From positions 30,271 to 94,270 of the forward strand of contig JAEEJY010000010.1 of the NCBI GenBank assembly GCA_016282155.1: a DNA stretch of 64,000 nt, in the 5' to 3' direction. Origin of the DNA: Caryophanales bacterium (GTDB lineage: Bacteria > Bacillota_I > Bacilli_A > RF39 > UBA660). A program made the position numbers and the translations under genes. Shown here one piece after another: positions 54,275 to 63,539 of this stretch (positions within the stretch are counted from its first letter, which is position 1; each line of letters begins with the position of its first letter). The notes beneath the pieces were generated by a model. That model made no database searches. It was given only the letters and a program-made list of their open reading frames with translations, and was not told the origin of the DNA.

Positions 54275-55795
54275 ATGTTTAAGTTTAAAAAAGGGAAGAA
54301 GAAACAATTTGGACCTGTTATTACGATGATAATTTTAACATTTATTATTATATTATTAAGTTTAATATTCTCATTATTTGGAATAACAGGAACAAGAACT
54401 GTAATTGCTGGTGATTCACTTGAGACATCTCTTATAACGGTTAAAAATGTTTTAACTAAAGAGGGATTTACATTTATGTTTACTAGTATTGTGGATAATT
54501 TTCAAAATTTCCGTCCACTAATATTATTAGTAATTTCACTTATCGCTATAAGTATAGGTGAAGCAAGTGGTTTATTTAAAGCAGTATTTAGAAAATTTAA
54601 AAGATTAAACCCTAAATTTCTAACTTTTTTAGTTTTATTAACGGGTATATTTAGTTCTTTCTTTGGCGAATATAGTTATATATTTTTACTTCCTTTAGTA
54701 GCTGTTATATATAAGGAAATAGGAAGAAAGCCTTTACTTGGAATCTTAACTATATTCCTTGGAATAACAATTGGCTATGGGACAGGATTAATATTCAATA
54801 ATGAAGCTATAATTTTATCACATCTTTCTGAGCAAGCTGCTCGTGTTGATGTGGATAAGAATTTTACTTATAGCTTAACTGGTAATATGTCAATTATGAT
54901 AGTCAGTACATTTATTATCGCTATCGTTGGCACATTTATCATTCATGGAGTTCTTGATAAAAAGATTCCAAAAAGCACATATGAAGAAACAGATGAATTA
55001 ATCTACTCAAGAAAAGGTCTTTTATATAGTACGATAGCATTCTTTGTAATGTTATTTGCCGTTGTGTATATGATTGTTCCTCGTCTTCCAGGTTCTGGTA
55101 TTTTACTTGGCGAAGGTGAATCGTATGTGGAAAGATTATTTAGTGATGCCTCACCATTTTATCAAGGATTCACATTTATAATTTTGTGGGTTATGATGAT
55201 ATGCGGATGTATATATGGATATATATCAGGTAATATTAAGAATAGTACAGATTATAGTGTAGCTATGTCTAAGAACTTTGAAGGTTTGGGATATGTATTT
55301 GTTTTACTATTCTTTGCATCACAATTAATAGGATTACTTGAATGGACAAATCTAGGAACTGTAATTGCAACCATTGTAGTTAATTTCATTAGTTCAATAT
55401 CTTTGACAGGAATATTATTAATAATTGTATTCTTTATAAGTATTGTGTTAATGTCTATACTAATTCCTAGCGCAATTACAAAGTGGGAAATTGTTTCGCC
55501 ATTATTAGTTCCATTAATGATGCGTTCAAATGTAACTCCTACATTTACACAGTTTGTATTTAGAGCAGCAGATAGTATCGGAAAGAGTTTTACTCCATTC
55601 TTTGCTTACTATATAATCACGCTTGCTTTCTTAGAAAAATATAATACAAAAGAGAATACTAAGATTACTGTTTTTGGTACATTACATACAATTTTACCAA
55701 CAGTACTTCTATTTGCCTTATTATGGCTAGGTATTTTAGTTATTTGGTATGCAGTTGGTTTACCAACCGGTATCGGTATGCGACCAACATTCTAG
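54275..55795 (+). CDS. AbgT-family transporter
   Basis: A 506-residue membrane protein with about 11-12 helices. It matches the AbgT (p-aminobenzoyl-glutamate/drug) transporter family: GEASGLFKAVFRKF, NLGTVIATIVVNF, a SAITKWEIVSPLLVPLMM segment corresponding to the second hairpin-helix repeat, ADSIGKSFTPFFAY and the GLPTGIGM end. Known members take up p-aminobenzoyl-glutamate or export sulfonamides using ion gradients. AGGAGG starts it eight bases after DUF951. This is an unusual cargo for the parB-ychF interval; the substrate is unknown. Confidence 0.85.
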   Translation: MFKFKKGKKKQFGPVITMIILTFIIILLSLIFSLFGITGTRTVIAGDSLETSLITVKNVLTKEGFTFMFTSIVDNFQNFRPLILLVISLIAISIGEASGLFKAVFRKFKRLNPKFLTFLVLLTGIFSSFFGEYSYIFLLPLVAVIYKEIGRKPLLGILTIFLGITIGYGTGLIFNNEAIILSHLSEQAARVDVDKNFTYSLTGNMSIMIVSTFIIAIVGTFIIHGVLDKKIPKSTYEETDELIYSRKGLLYSTIAFFVMLFAVVYMIVPRLPGSGILLGEGESYVERLFSDASPFYQGFTFIILWVMMICGCIYGYISGNIKNSTDYSVAMSKNFEGLGYVFVLLFFASQLIGLLEWTNLGTVIATIVVNFISSISLTGILLIIVFFISIVLMSILIPSAITKWEIVSPLLVPLMMRSNVTPTFTQFVFRAADSIGKSFTPFFAYYIITLAFLEKYNTKENTKITVFGTLHTILPTVLLFALLWLGILVIWYAVGLPTGIGMRPTF

Positions 55796-55816
55796 ATAGA
55801 GAAATCTATCTTTTTT
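55794..55816 (+). terminator. Rho-independent terminator after the AbgT-family gene
   Basis: AGATAGA/TCTATCT stem (55794-55800 with 55805-55811), loop GAAA, T run. Confidence 0.9.
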
Positions 55817-55836
55817 GTTTCAAAAAAATATAGATA

Positions 55837-55845
55837 TGTTATAAT
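55837..55845 (+). promoter_or_regulatory. Extended -10 promoter for ychF
   Basis: TGTTATAAT, 22 bases ahead of the ychF ATG. Confidence 0.72.
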
Positions 55846-55867
55846 ATGTTAGAAATGAGGGATAACT

Positions 55868-56968
55868 ATGAGTTTAACAGCAGGTATAGTAGGATTACCA
55901 AATGTAGGTAAATCAACTTTATTTAATGCAATTACAAAGAAAAATATATTAGCTGCAAATTATCCTTTTGCAACTATTGATCCTAATGTTGGAGTTGTTA
56001 CAGTTCCAGATAAGAGACTTGAATACTTAGAAAATTTATATATGCCTAAGAGCTTAGTTCCAACAGCATATGAATTTACTGATATTGCTGGTTTAGTAAA
56101 GGGAGCATCAAGTGGTGAAGGTTTAGGTAATAAATTTTTATCTCATATTAGAGATGTAGATGCAATCGTAGAAGTAGTAAGATGTTTTGAAGATAATAAT
56201 ATTATTCACGTAGAAAATACTGTTGATCCAATTCGTGATATTGAGATTATTAATCTTGAATTAATTTTAGCTGATGTTGAAGTGGTAGAAAATAGAATTG
56301 GAAAAATAGCTAAGAAAGCTCAATCCTCAAAAGATAAAGAATCATTAAAAGAATTAGCAGTCTTAGAAAAAGTAAAAGAAAATCTAATGAATAATATTTC
56401 TTTAAGAAATGTAGAATTTGATGAAGAAGAACTTAAAATATTAAAACCATTTAACTTTTTAACATTAAAACCAATTATTTATATGGCAAATATTTCCGAA
56501 GATGATTTAATTAGTGATGGAAATAAATATGTTGATATGGTAAGAGGATATGTTGAGGCAGAAAATTCTTCAGTTATTACAGTATGTGCTAAGATTGAGT
56601 CAGAGTTAAGTGAATTATCTGATGAAGATAAAGAAGAATTCTTAAAAGATCTTGGTATAAAGGAAAGCGGTCTTGATAAATTAATATATGCGACATACGA
56701 TTTATTAGGATTAGCTACTTATTTTACAGCCGGTTCTGATGAATGTAGAGCTTGGACTTTTAAAAAGGGAATGAAAGCTCCTGAATGTGCGGGGATTATC
56801 CATACAGATTTTGAAAGAGGATTTATTCGCGCTGAAGTTATGAGCTTTGATGATTTGAAAGAATGTGGATCAGAATTAAAAGTAAAAGAAGCAGGGAAAA
56901 TGCGTTTAGAAGGAAAAGAGTACGAAATGCAAGATGGTGACATTTGTCATTTTAGATTTAATGTTTAG
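55868..56968 (+). CDS. ychF: YchF (OLA1-type) ATPase
   Basis: A 366-residue TRAFAC-class P-loop protein that prefers ATP. It has GIVGLPNVGKSTLFNAIT, PFATIDPNVGVV, DIAGLVKGAS, a coiled-coil insert (about 130-200) and a C-terminal TGS domain ending GDICHFRFNV. It binds ribosomes and is implicated in stress responses. It precedes rpsF-ssb-rpsR, as in Bacillus, and has its own promoter and terminator. Confidence 0.97.
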   Translation: MSLTAGIVGLPNVGKSTLFNAITKKNILAANYPFATIDPNVGVVTVPDKRLEYLENLYMPKSLVPTAYEFTDIAGLVKGASSGEGLGNKFLSHIRDVDAIVEVVRCFEDNNIIHVENTVDPIRDIEIINLELILADVEVVENRIGKIAKKAQSSKDKESLKELAVLEKVKENLMNNISLRNVEFDEEELKILKPFNFLTLKPIIYMANISEDDLISDGNKYVDMVRGYVEAENSSVITVCAKIESELSELSDEDKEEFLKDLGIKESGLDKLIYATYDLLGLATYFTAGSDECRAWTFKKGMKAPECAGIIHTDFERGFIRAEVMSFDDLKECGSELKVKEAGKMRLEGKEYEMQDGDICHFRFNV

Positions 56969-56990
56969 AGCATTTGCTCTTTTTTTCTTT
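56967..56990 (+). terminator. Rho-independent terminator after ychF
   Basis: AGAGC/GCTCT stem (56967-56971 with 56976-56980), loop ATTT, T run. Confidence 0.85.
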
Positions 56991-56996
56991 TTATTG

Positions 56997-57025
56997 TTTA
57001 CAATACGAGATTTTTTTGCTATAAT
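56997..57025 (+). promoter_or_regulatory. Promoter for rpsF-ssb-rpsR
   Basis: TTTACA (56997-57002) and TATAAT (57020-57025), 17-base spacer, extended TG at 57017-57018. Confidence 0.88.
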
Positions 57026-57029
57026 CTAA

Positions 57030-57083
57030 AGCGAGTAATTGATTTACTCCTTGCTTCTAACGAAGCCGAGAGACCATAAGGAG
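57030..57083 (+). promoter_or_regulatory. Probable S6:S18 autoregulatory leader of rpsF
   Basis: The 5' leader between promoter and rpsF can fold as AGTAA (57033-57037) with TTACT (about 57044-57048) and outer GC pairs, followed by AAGCCGAGAGACC. A conserved CCG-containing element is the known S6:S18 protein binding site in rpsF leaders, mimicking 16S rRNA. Assigned by position and the GCCG motif; folding not computed. Confidence 0.5.
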
Positions 57084-57092
57084 GTGTAAAAA

Positions 57093-57383
57093 ATGAGAAA
57101 TTATGAAATTATGTTTATTGTTAGACCAACTTTAACAGATGAAGAAATCAAAGCAGTTGGTAAAAACTTTGAAAAAGTTTTAACTGATAATGGTGCTAAC
57201 GTTACTAATTTTAAAGAATTAGGTCAAAGAGAATTAGCTTACGAAATCAATGATTTTAAGACTGGATATTATTTCTTAATCAATTTAGAATCAAGTGATG
57301 ATAAAGCAATCAAAGAATTCGATCGTCTTGCTTTAATTAGTAAAGATGTAGTACGTCACTTAATTACTAAATTAGAAGACTAA
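57093..57383 (+). CDS. rpsF: Ribosomal protein S6
   Basis: A 96-residue small-subunit protein. It begins [17 protein letters not shown], and has [20 protein letters not shown] and the C-terminal [13 protein letters not shown]6 pairs with S18 on the 30S platform. AAGGAGG precedes the start. It heads the rpsF-ssb-rpsR operon. Confidence 0.98.
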   Translation: MRNYEIMFIVRPTLTDEEIKAVGKNFEKVLTDNGANVTNFKELGQRELAYEINDFKTGYYFLINLESSDDKAIKEFDRLALISKDVVRHLITKLED

Positions 57384-57393
57384 GAGGTGCGAA

Positions 57394-57840
57394 ATGAATA
57401 GAGTTTGTTTAATCGGTAGATTAACTACAAAACCAGAATTAAGAAATTTACCTAGTGGTATTGCTACTACAAGATTTACTCTTGCAGTAAATCGTAATTT
57501 TAGTAATGCCCAAGGAGAAAGAGAAGCTGATTTTATTACTATCGTTGCTTGGAGAAATCAAGCTGAAAACATTTGTAAGTTTTTAGATAAAGGTAGTTTA
57601 GTATCAGTTGAAGGAAGAATTCAAACTGGAAGTTATGACGATAAAGACGGTAAGAGAGTTTATACAACTGAAGTTGTAGCTGATCAAGTAAATTTCCTTG
57701 AATCAAAATCTCAACGTAGTCAAAGTAGTTCAAGTCAATCAGTTGAAGAAGCTGCTCCAGTAAATAACGTTAGTGTTGATAATGATCCATTCGCTGATTT
57801 CGGAGATAGTGTTTCAATAGATGATAACTTCCTAGATTAA
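57394..57840 (+). CDS. ssb: Single-stranded DNA-binding protein
   Basis: A 148-residue SSB with an N-terminal OB fold (about 1-108: [33 protein letters not shown]) and an acidic, Ser/Asn-rich tail. The tail ends IDDNFLD instead of the usual acidic run ending in Pro-Phe that recruits repair and replication partners. It covers single strands during replication and recombination. It is flanked by rpsF and rpsR as in nearly all Bacilli. Confidence 0.97.
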   Translation: MNRVCLIGRLTTKPELRNLPSGIATTRFTLAVNRNFSNAQGEREADFITIVAWRNQAENICKFLDKGSLVSVEGRIQTGSYDDKDGKRVYTTEVVADQVNFLESKSQRSQSSSSQSVEEAAPVNNVSVDNDPFADFGDSVSIDDNFLD

Positions 57841-57857
57841 TAAGGAGGATAATAAAC

Positions 57858-58076
57858 ATGGCAGAGTTTTATAAGAAAAAGAAAAAAATATGTCAAATGT
57901 GTGCAGGTAAAACTGTAGATTATAAAGATGTTGATATAATTAAAAAATATATAAGCGCAGATAAAGGTAAAATCTTACCAAGAAGAGTAACTGGCGCTTG
58001 TTCAAAACATCAAAGACATATTGCAAATGAAGTTAAAAAAGCAAGATTTATGGCTTTAATTCCATTTGTTAAATAA
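57858..58076 (+). CDS. rpsR: Ribosomal protein S18
   Basis: A 72-residue protein that binds 16S rRNA next to S6. Conserved parts are VDYKDVDIIKKYISADKGKI, PRRVTGACSKHQRHIANEVK and the final ALIPFV. It has CxxC (CQMC), the zinc-binding form of the N-terminus. AAGGAGG precedes the start. Confidence 0.98.
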   Translation: MAEFYKKKKKICQMCAGKTVDYKDVDIIKKYISADKGKILPRRVTGACSKHQRHIANEVKKARFMALIPFVK

Positions 58077-58088
58077 TTATGGAAAAAT

Positions 58089-58116
58089 AAAAACCATCAT
58101 ATTGATGGTTTTTTTA
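58089..58116. terminator. Bidirectional terminator between rpsR and gpsA
   Basis: AACCATCA/TGATGGTT stem (58092-58099 with 58103-58110) with A run on the left and T run on the right, serving convergent genes. Confidence 0.9.
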
Positions 58117-59091
58117 TTTGCTTATTAAGAATGTTTTAATAGTTTCTGGTTTTTTACTGTGGAAAACTATATCATATATTAAATTAATAATTGGTATTTT
58201 AACTTTCTTGTTTCTAAGTAACTTATGAATTGATTTTAAAGTATATAATCCTTCAATAGTAGTACTATTAATATATTCAGTTATTTCTTTTTCTTTAGCA
58301 CCACTACCAATTAAGTTACCGAAACTATAATTTCTACTTTTTATACTAGTACATGTTAAAAGTAGATCACCAAATCCGGCAAAAGATAAAATTGTTTTTC
58401 CGTTTCCACCTAATGCTTTAATTAAAGCCTTAATGTCATGTAAGGACTCAGTTATAAACATAGCTTGGGTTGATTCTGGTAGATTCATTCCACCTATCAT
58501 ACCTGAAGCTATCGCAATAACATTTTTTATTGAACTGCATATTTCAATTCCGATTACATCTGTAGTATCTCTTAATTTTAAAGTATCATTTTCTAAAGTA
58601 TCATGAAGTAGTTTTCTAGTGTTTTTATTTTTACTAGCTAGTGATAGTCCAATAAGAACATTATTTGCAATATCAATAGCAAATGATGGACCAGCTATTA
58701 CAGCTAGTTTTTTAGTTTTTATATGTTTAGTTATTACGTCACTAAGGAATAAACAAGTACCTTGCTCAATACCCTTAGAAGCAATACATATGTGTTGATT
58801 ATTCTTTATATATTTAGCTAGTTCAATAGCAGTATCATTAACAAAACCAGCTGGTACTGCTACTACTATAAGATTAGCCCCTTTAACAGCTTCTTCAAGA
58901 TTTGAAGTGATCTTAATATTTTTCGGAATTTTAATTCCTGGGAGAACTCTTTTGTTTTCTCTAGTTTTATTTAAAGTCATTTCCGCTTCTTTGAATTTTT
59001 CCCATAAAACTATCTCGTTTGATTTCTTTTTGTTGAACATAAGTGATAAGGCAATACCATACGCACCTGCACCTAAAATTGTGATTTTCAT
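58114..59091 (-). CDS. gpsA: Glycerol-3-phosphate dehydrogenase [NAD(P)+]
   Basis: A 325-residue enzyme that makes sn-glycerol 3-phosphate for phospholipids. The N-terminal Rossmann loop is ITILGAGAYGIALS; AVPAGFV, SKGIEQGT and AGPSFAIDI follow, and the catalytic Lys region is IEICSSIKNVIAIASGM. The start at 59091 follows AGAGGTAA and matches the family N-terminus. It is one of only two minus-strand genes on the right arm and lies between the rpsF and S10 ribosomal operons. Confidence 0.96.
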   Translation of the reverse strand: MKITILGAGAYGIALSLMFNKKKSNEIVLWEKFKEAEMTLNKTRENKRVLPGIKIPKNIKITSNLEEAVKGANLIVVAVPAGFVNDTAIELAKYIKNNQHICIASKGIEQGTCLFLSDVITKHIKTKKLAVIAGPSFAIDIANNVLIGLSLASKNKNTRKLLHDTLENDTLKLRDTTDVIGIEICSSIKNVIAIASGMIGGMNLPESTQAMFITESLHDIKALIKALGGNGKTILSFAGFGDLLLTCTSIKSRNYSFGNLIGSGAKEKEITEYINSTTIEGLYTLKSIHKLLRNKKVKIPIINLIYDIVFHSKKPETIKTFLISK

Positions 59092-59119
59092 ATTTACCTC
59101 TTTTCTAGTTTCTTCTAAC

Positions 59120-59128
59120 ATTATAACA
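59120..59128 (-). promoter_or_regulatory. Extended -10 promoter for gpsA
   Basis: TGTTATAAT on the minus strand, 29 bases ahead of the ATG. Confidence 0.7.
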
Positions 59129-59194
59129 CATAAAAAATTTTTTGAAAAACTTAAAAAAATGCTTGTTTTTTAATATAAACTCTAGTATAATTGA

Positions 59195-59200
59195 TTGTGT
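59195..59200 (+). promoter_or_regulatory. Candidate -10 element of the S10 operon
   Basis: Perfect TATAAT ahead of a 120-base structured leader. The -35 is not clear. Confidence 0.5.
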
Positions 59201-59205
59201 GTGGC

Positions 59206-59310
59206 ATGCGAGGATGTGTGAGGTTGCCGATACACCAGGTTAAGTTGTAAAACAATTTAATTGAAAAAGTCGGGTTTTCACGCGGAGCAAGTCTATACTG
59301 GATATAGGCG
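59206..59310 (+). promoter_or_regulatory. Structured 5' leader of the S10 ribosomal operon
   Basis: About 105 bases between the promoter and rpsJ, clearly more GC-rich than other gaps here. GTGTGTGGCA (59206-59215) can pair with TGCCGATACAC (59224-59234), and further complementary blocks (TTGT...ACAA around 59247-59255; CTATACTGGATATAG) follow. Ribosomal operons of this kind are often autoregulated by one of their products. The family of this RNA was not identified. Confidence 0.5.
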
Positions 59311-59325
59311 AAAGGAGGATACCAT

Positions 59326-59634
59326 ATGTCTAAAACTAAAGTTCGTATCAAATTAAAAGCATTTGAACATAAAAGTTTAGATACTGCATGTGCAAAAATT
59401 GTAGATACAGTTAAAAGAACTGGTGGTCAAGTAAGTGGACCTGTACCACTACCAACAGAAGTTGAAAAGATCACTATCTTAAGAGCTGTTCACAAATACA
59501 AAGATTCACGTGAACAATTTGAGAAAAGAACACACAAAAGACTTATTGATATCATAAACCCAAGTAAAGAAACTATAGATGCGTTAACTCATCTAGAAAT
59601 CCCAAGTGGTGTTGATATTCAAATCAATTATTAA
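59326..59634 (+). CDS. rpsJ: Ribosomal protein S10
   Basis: A 102-residue small-subunit protein (also NusE). It has [47 protein letters not shown] and the end [11 protein letters not shown]. First gene of the S10 operon. AAAGGAGG precedes the start. Confidence 0.98.
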   Translation: MSKTKVRIKLKAFEHKSLDTACAKIVDTVKRTGGQVSGPVPLPTEVEKITILRAVHKYKDSREQFEKRTHKRLIDIINPSKETIDALTHLEIPSGVDIQINY

Positions 59635-59653
59635 TTAATAGGAGGAAAAAATT

Positions 59654-60418
59654 ATGGTAAAAGGAATCTTAGGTCGTAAAATTGGAATGACTCAAGTATT
59701 TACTAAATCAGGAAAATTAGTACCAGTTACTGTTATTGAAGTAGGAACTAATGTAGTTACTCAAATTAAGACTGCTGAAACTGATGGTTACGATGCTATC
59801 CAATTAGGATTTAGTGATGCAAAAGAAAAAAATACGACAAAAGCTTCAATTGGTCATACCAATAAAGCTAACACAACACCTAAGCGCTTCTTTAAAGAAA
59901 TCAGAGGTGTAGAAGTTAATAACTATACTTTAGGACAAGAAATCAATGCTGATATTTTTGCTGAAGGAGAAGTTGTTGACGTAACAGGAACTACAAAAGG
60001 TCATGGGTTCCAAGGCGTTATCAAACGTCATAATCAATCAAGAGGACCTATGGGACATGGATCTCACTATCATAGAAGACCAGGGTCTATGGGTACATTA
60101 AGACCAATGCGTGTATTTAAAGGTAAAAAATTACCAGGTCATATGGGTACATTAACTGTAACAATTCAAAATCTTGAAATTGTTGCTACAGATTTAGAAA
60201 ATGGAGTTATCTTAGTTAAAGGTAATGTTCCAGGAGCTAAAAAATCATTAGTTGTAATTAAATCAGCTGTTAAGAACCCAGATAAAGTAAATGAAAGAGA
60301 AGAATTAATTTCTTACGCTACTGAACCTGCAACTGAAACTACTTTAGAGAACGCAGAAGTTACAGAAGCTGCTGCTGAAGCAGAAGTTACTGAAGAAGCT
60401 ACTGAAGTTACAGAATAA
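59654..60418 (+). CDS. rplC: Ribosomal protein L3 with acidic C-terminal extension
   Basis: A 254-residue L3; the usual length is about 205-210. The conserved body contains [29 protein letters not shown] and [22 protein letters not shown]. After about residue 210 there is a roughly 40-residue tail rich in Glu, Thr and Ala ([18 protein letters not shown]...), predicted to be disordered and strongly acidic. L3 organises the peptidyl-transferase region. Confidence 0.97.
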   Translation: MVKGILGRKIGMTQVFTKSGKLVPVTVIEVGTNVVTQIKTAETDGYDAIQLGFSDAKEKNTTKASIGHTNKANTTPKRFFKEIRGVEVNNYTLGQEINADIFAEGEVVDVTGTTKGHGFQGVIKRHNQSRGPMGHGSHYHRRPGSMGTLRPMRVFKGKKLPGHMGTLTVTIQNLEIVATDLENGVILVKGNVPGAKKSLVVIKSAVKNPDKVNEREELISYATEPATETTLENAEVTEAAAEAEVTEEATEVTE

Positions 60419-60437
60419 TTAAGTAGGAGGATAAAAT

Positions 60438-61061
60438 ATGAAAAAACAAACAGTTTTAAATATTAAAGGTGAAAAAGTAGGAGATATTACTTTAAACGAA
60501 ACAGTATGGGGAATTGAACCTAATGATGCTGTATTATATGACGCTATTACATTAGCACGCAATAATCAAAGACAAGGTACTGCAGATACTAAGACACGTA
60601 GTGAAGTATCTGGTGGTGGTATCAAACCATGGAAGCAAAAAGGAACTGGACGTGCTCGTCAAGGAAGTATCCGTGCTCCACATTGGCCAGGCGGAGGAGT
60701 AGTATTTGGACCACATCCAAGAAGCTTCACTAAAAAGATGAATAGAAAAGAAAGAAGATTAGCTTTAAAATCAGCTTTATCTTACAAAGTAATTGAAAGC
60801 GAAATGATAGTTTTAGATTCATTTGTTATGGATAGTGCTAAAACTAAAGATGCTAAAGCAATCTTAGCTGCATTAAAAGCAGATAAAAAAGTATTAATAG
60901 TAGTAGATGAATTAAATGATAATTTAGTATTATCTACAAGAAATTTAAACAACGTTGTATTATTAGAAGCTAACGAAATCAATACATATGATGTAGTTGC
61001 TGCAGATAATATGATTATTACTGAAAAAGCTGTTAAAGCTATTGAGGAGGTGCTTGTTTAA
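60438..61061 (+). CDS. rplD: Ribosomal protein L4
   Basis: A 207-residue L4. The exit-tunnel extension has [20 protein letters not shown] and [19 protein letters not shown]. In some bacteria L4 represses its own operon. Its stop overlaps the rplW start by one base. Confidence 0.98.
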   Translation: MKKQTVLNIKGEKVGDITLNETVWGIEPNDAVLYDAITLARNNQRQGTADTKTRSEVSGGGIKPWKQKGTGRARQGSIRAPHWPGGGVVFGPHPRSFTKKMNRKERRLALKSALSYKVIESEMIVLDSFVMDSAKTKDAKAILAALKADKKVLIVVDELNDNLVLSTRNLNNVVLLEANEINTYDVVAADNMIITEKAVKAIEEVLV

Positions 61062-61339
61062 TGAATAATTATAGAGATATTATTAAAGCACCAATCATCA
61101 CTGAAAAAAGTGCTGGATTAGCACAAAATAATAATACATATACATTCAGTGTTGATGTAAATGCTAACAAAACTCAAATCAAACAAGCTATTGAAGCAAT
61201 TTTCAATGTTAAAGTTGCAAATGTAAATACAGTTAATGTTCATCCAAAGAAAAAGAGAGTTGGACGTTATGTAGGAAAAACAAATAAAGTTAAAAAAGCA
61301 ATCGTTAAATTACAAGAAGGAAGTTCAATCGAACTTTAA
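61061..61339 (+). CDS. rplW: Ribosomal protein L23
   Basis: A 92-residue L23 at the tunnel exit, docking site for trigger factor and SRP. It has [11 protein letters not shown] and [20 protein letters not shown], then [25 protein letters not shown] lies upstream inside rplD. Confidence 0.98.
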   Translation: MNNYRDIIKAPIITEKSAGLAQNNNTYTFSVDVNANKTQIKQAIEAIFNVKVANVNTVNVHPKKKRVGRYVGKTNKVKKAIVKLQEGSSIEL

Positions 61340-61359
61340 TATTGTTAGGAGGTTAAATT

Positions 61360-62190
61360 ATGGCGATTAAAACTTATAAGCCTATGACTAACGGTACTCG
61401 TGGAATGTCAACTTTAGTTAATTCAGAAATTACTAAAACTACTCCTGAGAAATCATTAGTTGTAACATTAAAAAAGAATGGTGGTCGTAATAACCAAGGT
61501 AGAATTACAGTAAGACACCGTGGTGGTGGAGAAAAAAGAAAATATCGTATTATTGATTTCAAAAGAAATAAAGATGGTATTGTAGGAACTGTAGTTGGTA
61601 TTGAATACGATCCAAATAGATCTGCTAACATTGCTTTAATAAATTATGCTGATGGTGAAAAGAGATACATCATCGCTCCAAAAGGATTAGAAGTTGGAGC
61701 TAAAATTGTAAGTGGAACAACTTGCGATATTAAAGTTGGTAACTGCTTAGAATTAGGAAATATACCTGAAGGTACTTTAGTTCATAATATTGAATTAAAA
61801 GCTGGAAAAGGTGGACAACTTGCTCGTACAGCAGGTTCAAGCGTTCAAATCTTAGGACGTGAAGGAAAATATACATTACTACGTTTAACTAGTGGTGAAG
61901 TTCGTAAAGTATTAAGTACTTGTAGAGCTACTATTGGTGAAGTAGGAAATGAAGATCATGAATTAGTTAAATTAGGAAAAGCTGGACGTAAAAGACATAT
62001 GGGTATTAGACCAACAGTTCGTGGTTCAGTTATGAACCCTAATGATCACCCTCATGGTGGTGGTGAAGGTCGTGCGCCAATCGGACGTAAAGGACCAGTT
62101 ACTCCTTGGGGTAAACCAGCACTTGGTGCTAAAACTCGTAAGAACAAAAAAGCTTCAGACAAATTAATAGTTCGTCGTCGTAAAAAATAG
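61360..62190 (+). CDS. rplB: Ribosomal protein L2
   Basis: A 276-residue L2, needed for subunit association and peptidyl transfer. Conserved parts are [38 protein letters not shown] and the C-terminal [19 protein letters not shown] with [19 protein letters not shown] precedes the start. Confidence 0.98.
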   Translation: MAIKTYKPMTNGTRGMSTLVNSEITKTTPEKSLVVTLKKNGGRNNQGRITVRHRGGGEKRKYRIIDFKRNKDGIVGTVVGIEYDPNRSANIALINYADGEKRYIIAPKGLEVGAKIVSGTTCDIKVGNCLELGNIPEGTLVHNIELKAGKGGQLARTAGSSVQILGREGKYTLLRLTSGEVRKVLSTCRATIGEVGNEDHELVKLGKAGRKRHMGIRPTVRGSVMNPNDHPHGGGEGRAPIGRKGPVTPWGKPALGAKTRKNKKASDKLIVRRRKK

Positions 62191-62208
62191 TGAAAGGATA
62201 GGATTAAA

Positions 62209-62484
62209 ATGGCAAGAAGTTTAAAAAAAGGACCTTTTATTGATGCAAGCTTAGCTAAAAAAGTAGAAGTAGCTAATAATGCTGAGAAAAAAGAAGTAAT
62301 TAAAACATGGTCTCGTCGTTCTACAATATATCCTAACTTTATAGGACTTACATTTGCTGTTCATAATGGTAAAGAATTTATTCCAGTTTATGTAACAGAA
62401 GATATGGTTGGACATAAATTAGGTGAATTTGTTCCAACTCGTAAGTTTGGTGGACACGGCGCAGATAAAGATACTAAGAAGTAG
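62209..62484 (+). CDS. rpsS: Ribosomal protein S19
   Basis: A 91-residue S19. It begins [14 protein letters not shown] and has [20 protein letters not shown] and [15 protein letters not shown]. It binds 16S rRNA in the 30S head with S13. Confidence 0.98.
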   Translation: MARSLKKGPFIDASLAKKVEVANNAEKKEVIKTWSRRSTIYPNFIGLTFAVHNGKEFIPVYVTEDMVGHKLGEFVPTRKFGGHGADKDTKK

Positions 62485-62505
62485 TTATCAGAAGGGAGGA
62501 CTAAA

Positions 62506-62841
62506 ATGGAAGCAAAAGCGGTAGCAAAAACTGTTAGAATTGCACCTCGTAAAGCTCGTTTAGTTATAGATTTAGTTCGTAACAAGAGTGTTATTGAAGC
62601 AGACAGAATATTAGCAAATCTAAATAAAGAAGCAGCAAGATTAATTAGAAAAGTATTAACTTCTGCAACAGCTAATGCTGAAAATAATTTAGGTTTAGAC
62701 AAAAATAAATTATATGTTAAAGAAGCATATATAAATGAAGGACAAACAATGAAAAGAGCTAGAATGGGTTCTCGTGGACATGTAGATCCAATTAAGAAAA
62801 GAACTAGTCACATCACTGTTGTCGTAAGTGAAAAAAATTAG
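62506..62841 (+). CDS. rplV: Ribosomal protein L22
   Basis: A 111-residue L22 whose beta hairpin lines the exit tunnel. It has [20 protein letters not shown] and the tunnel-tip region [27 protein letters not shown] precedes the start. Confidence 0.98.
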   Translation: MEAKAVAKTVRIAPRKARLVIDLVRNKSVIEADRILANLNKEAARLIRKVLTSATANAENNLGLDKNKLYVKEAYINEGQTMKRARMGSRGHVDPIKKRTSHITVVVSEKN

Positions 62842-62858
62842 GCAAAGGAGGTAAACTG

Positions 62859-63539
62859 ATGGGTCAAAAAGTTAGTCCAGTCGGACTTAGAATGGGAATT
62901 AATAAAACTTGGGAATCTAAATGGTATGCAGGAAATAAAGATTTCGCTAAATACTTAAATAACGATGTTCAAATTCGTAGATTCTTAGAGAAAAAATTAA
63001 AAGACGCAGCAGTTTCAAGTATTCTTATTGAAAGAAACGCTGAAAAGACTAATGTAATTATTAATACTGCTAAACCAGGTGTTGTAATTGGTCACAGCGG
63101 AGATGAAATTGAAAAATTAACTAAAGAATTAAACAAATTAGTAAAAGAAAATATTCAAATTTCTATTATGGAAGTTAAAAACCCAGATATTGACGCTGCA
63201 TTAGTAGCTGAAAATATCGCTCATCAAATTGAAAACAGAGTTTCATTCAGAGTAGCACAAAAGAAGGCTATTAGAACTGCAATGAAAGCTGGAGCTAAGG
63301 GTATCAAAACTTCTGTATCTGGACGTTTAGGTGGAGCTGATATGGCAAGAACTGAAGGATATACAGAAGGAACTACACCATTACATACTTTAAGAGCTGA
63401 TATTGATTATGCTCATAAAGAAGCTGATACAACTTATGGTAAAATCGGTGTAAAAGTATGGATTTATAAAGGTGAAATTCTTCCTGAAAAGAAAAATAAG
63501 GGAGGTAATAGCGATGGCAGTAATTCCAAAAAGAACTAA
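62859..63539 (+). CDS. rpsC: Ribosomal protein S3
   Basis: A 226-residue S3 with an N-terminal KH domain ([36 protein letters not shown]) and the C-terminal [14 protein letters not shown] part. It guards mRNA entry. Its last eight codons run past the ribosome site and into the first codons of rplP, a 26-base overlap. Confidence 0.97.
   Translation: MGQKVSPVGLRMGINKTWESKWYAGNKDFAKYLNNDVQIRRFLEKKLKDAAVSSILIERNAEKTNVIINTAKPGVVIGHSGDEIEKLTKELNKLVKENIQISIMEVKNPDIDAALVAENIAHQIENRVSFRVAQKKAIRTAMKAGAKGIKTSVSGRLGGADMARTEGYTEGTTPLHTLRADIDYAHKEADTTYGKIGVKVWIYKGEILPEKKNKGGNSDGSNSKKN

Noticed and set aside
58935..58950. Noc-box-like ATTCCTGGGAGAA in gpsA
   Set aside because: Three mismatches to the 14-mer and not symmetrical.
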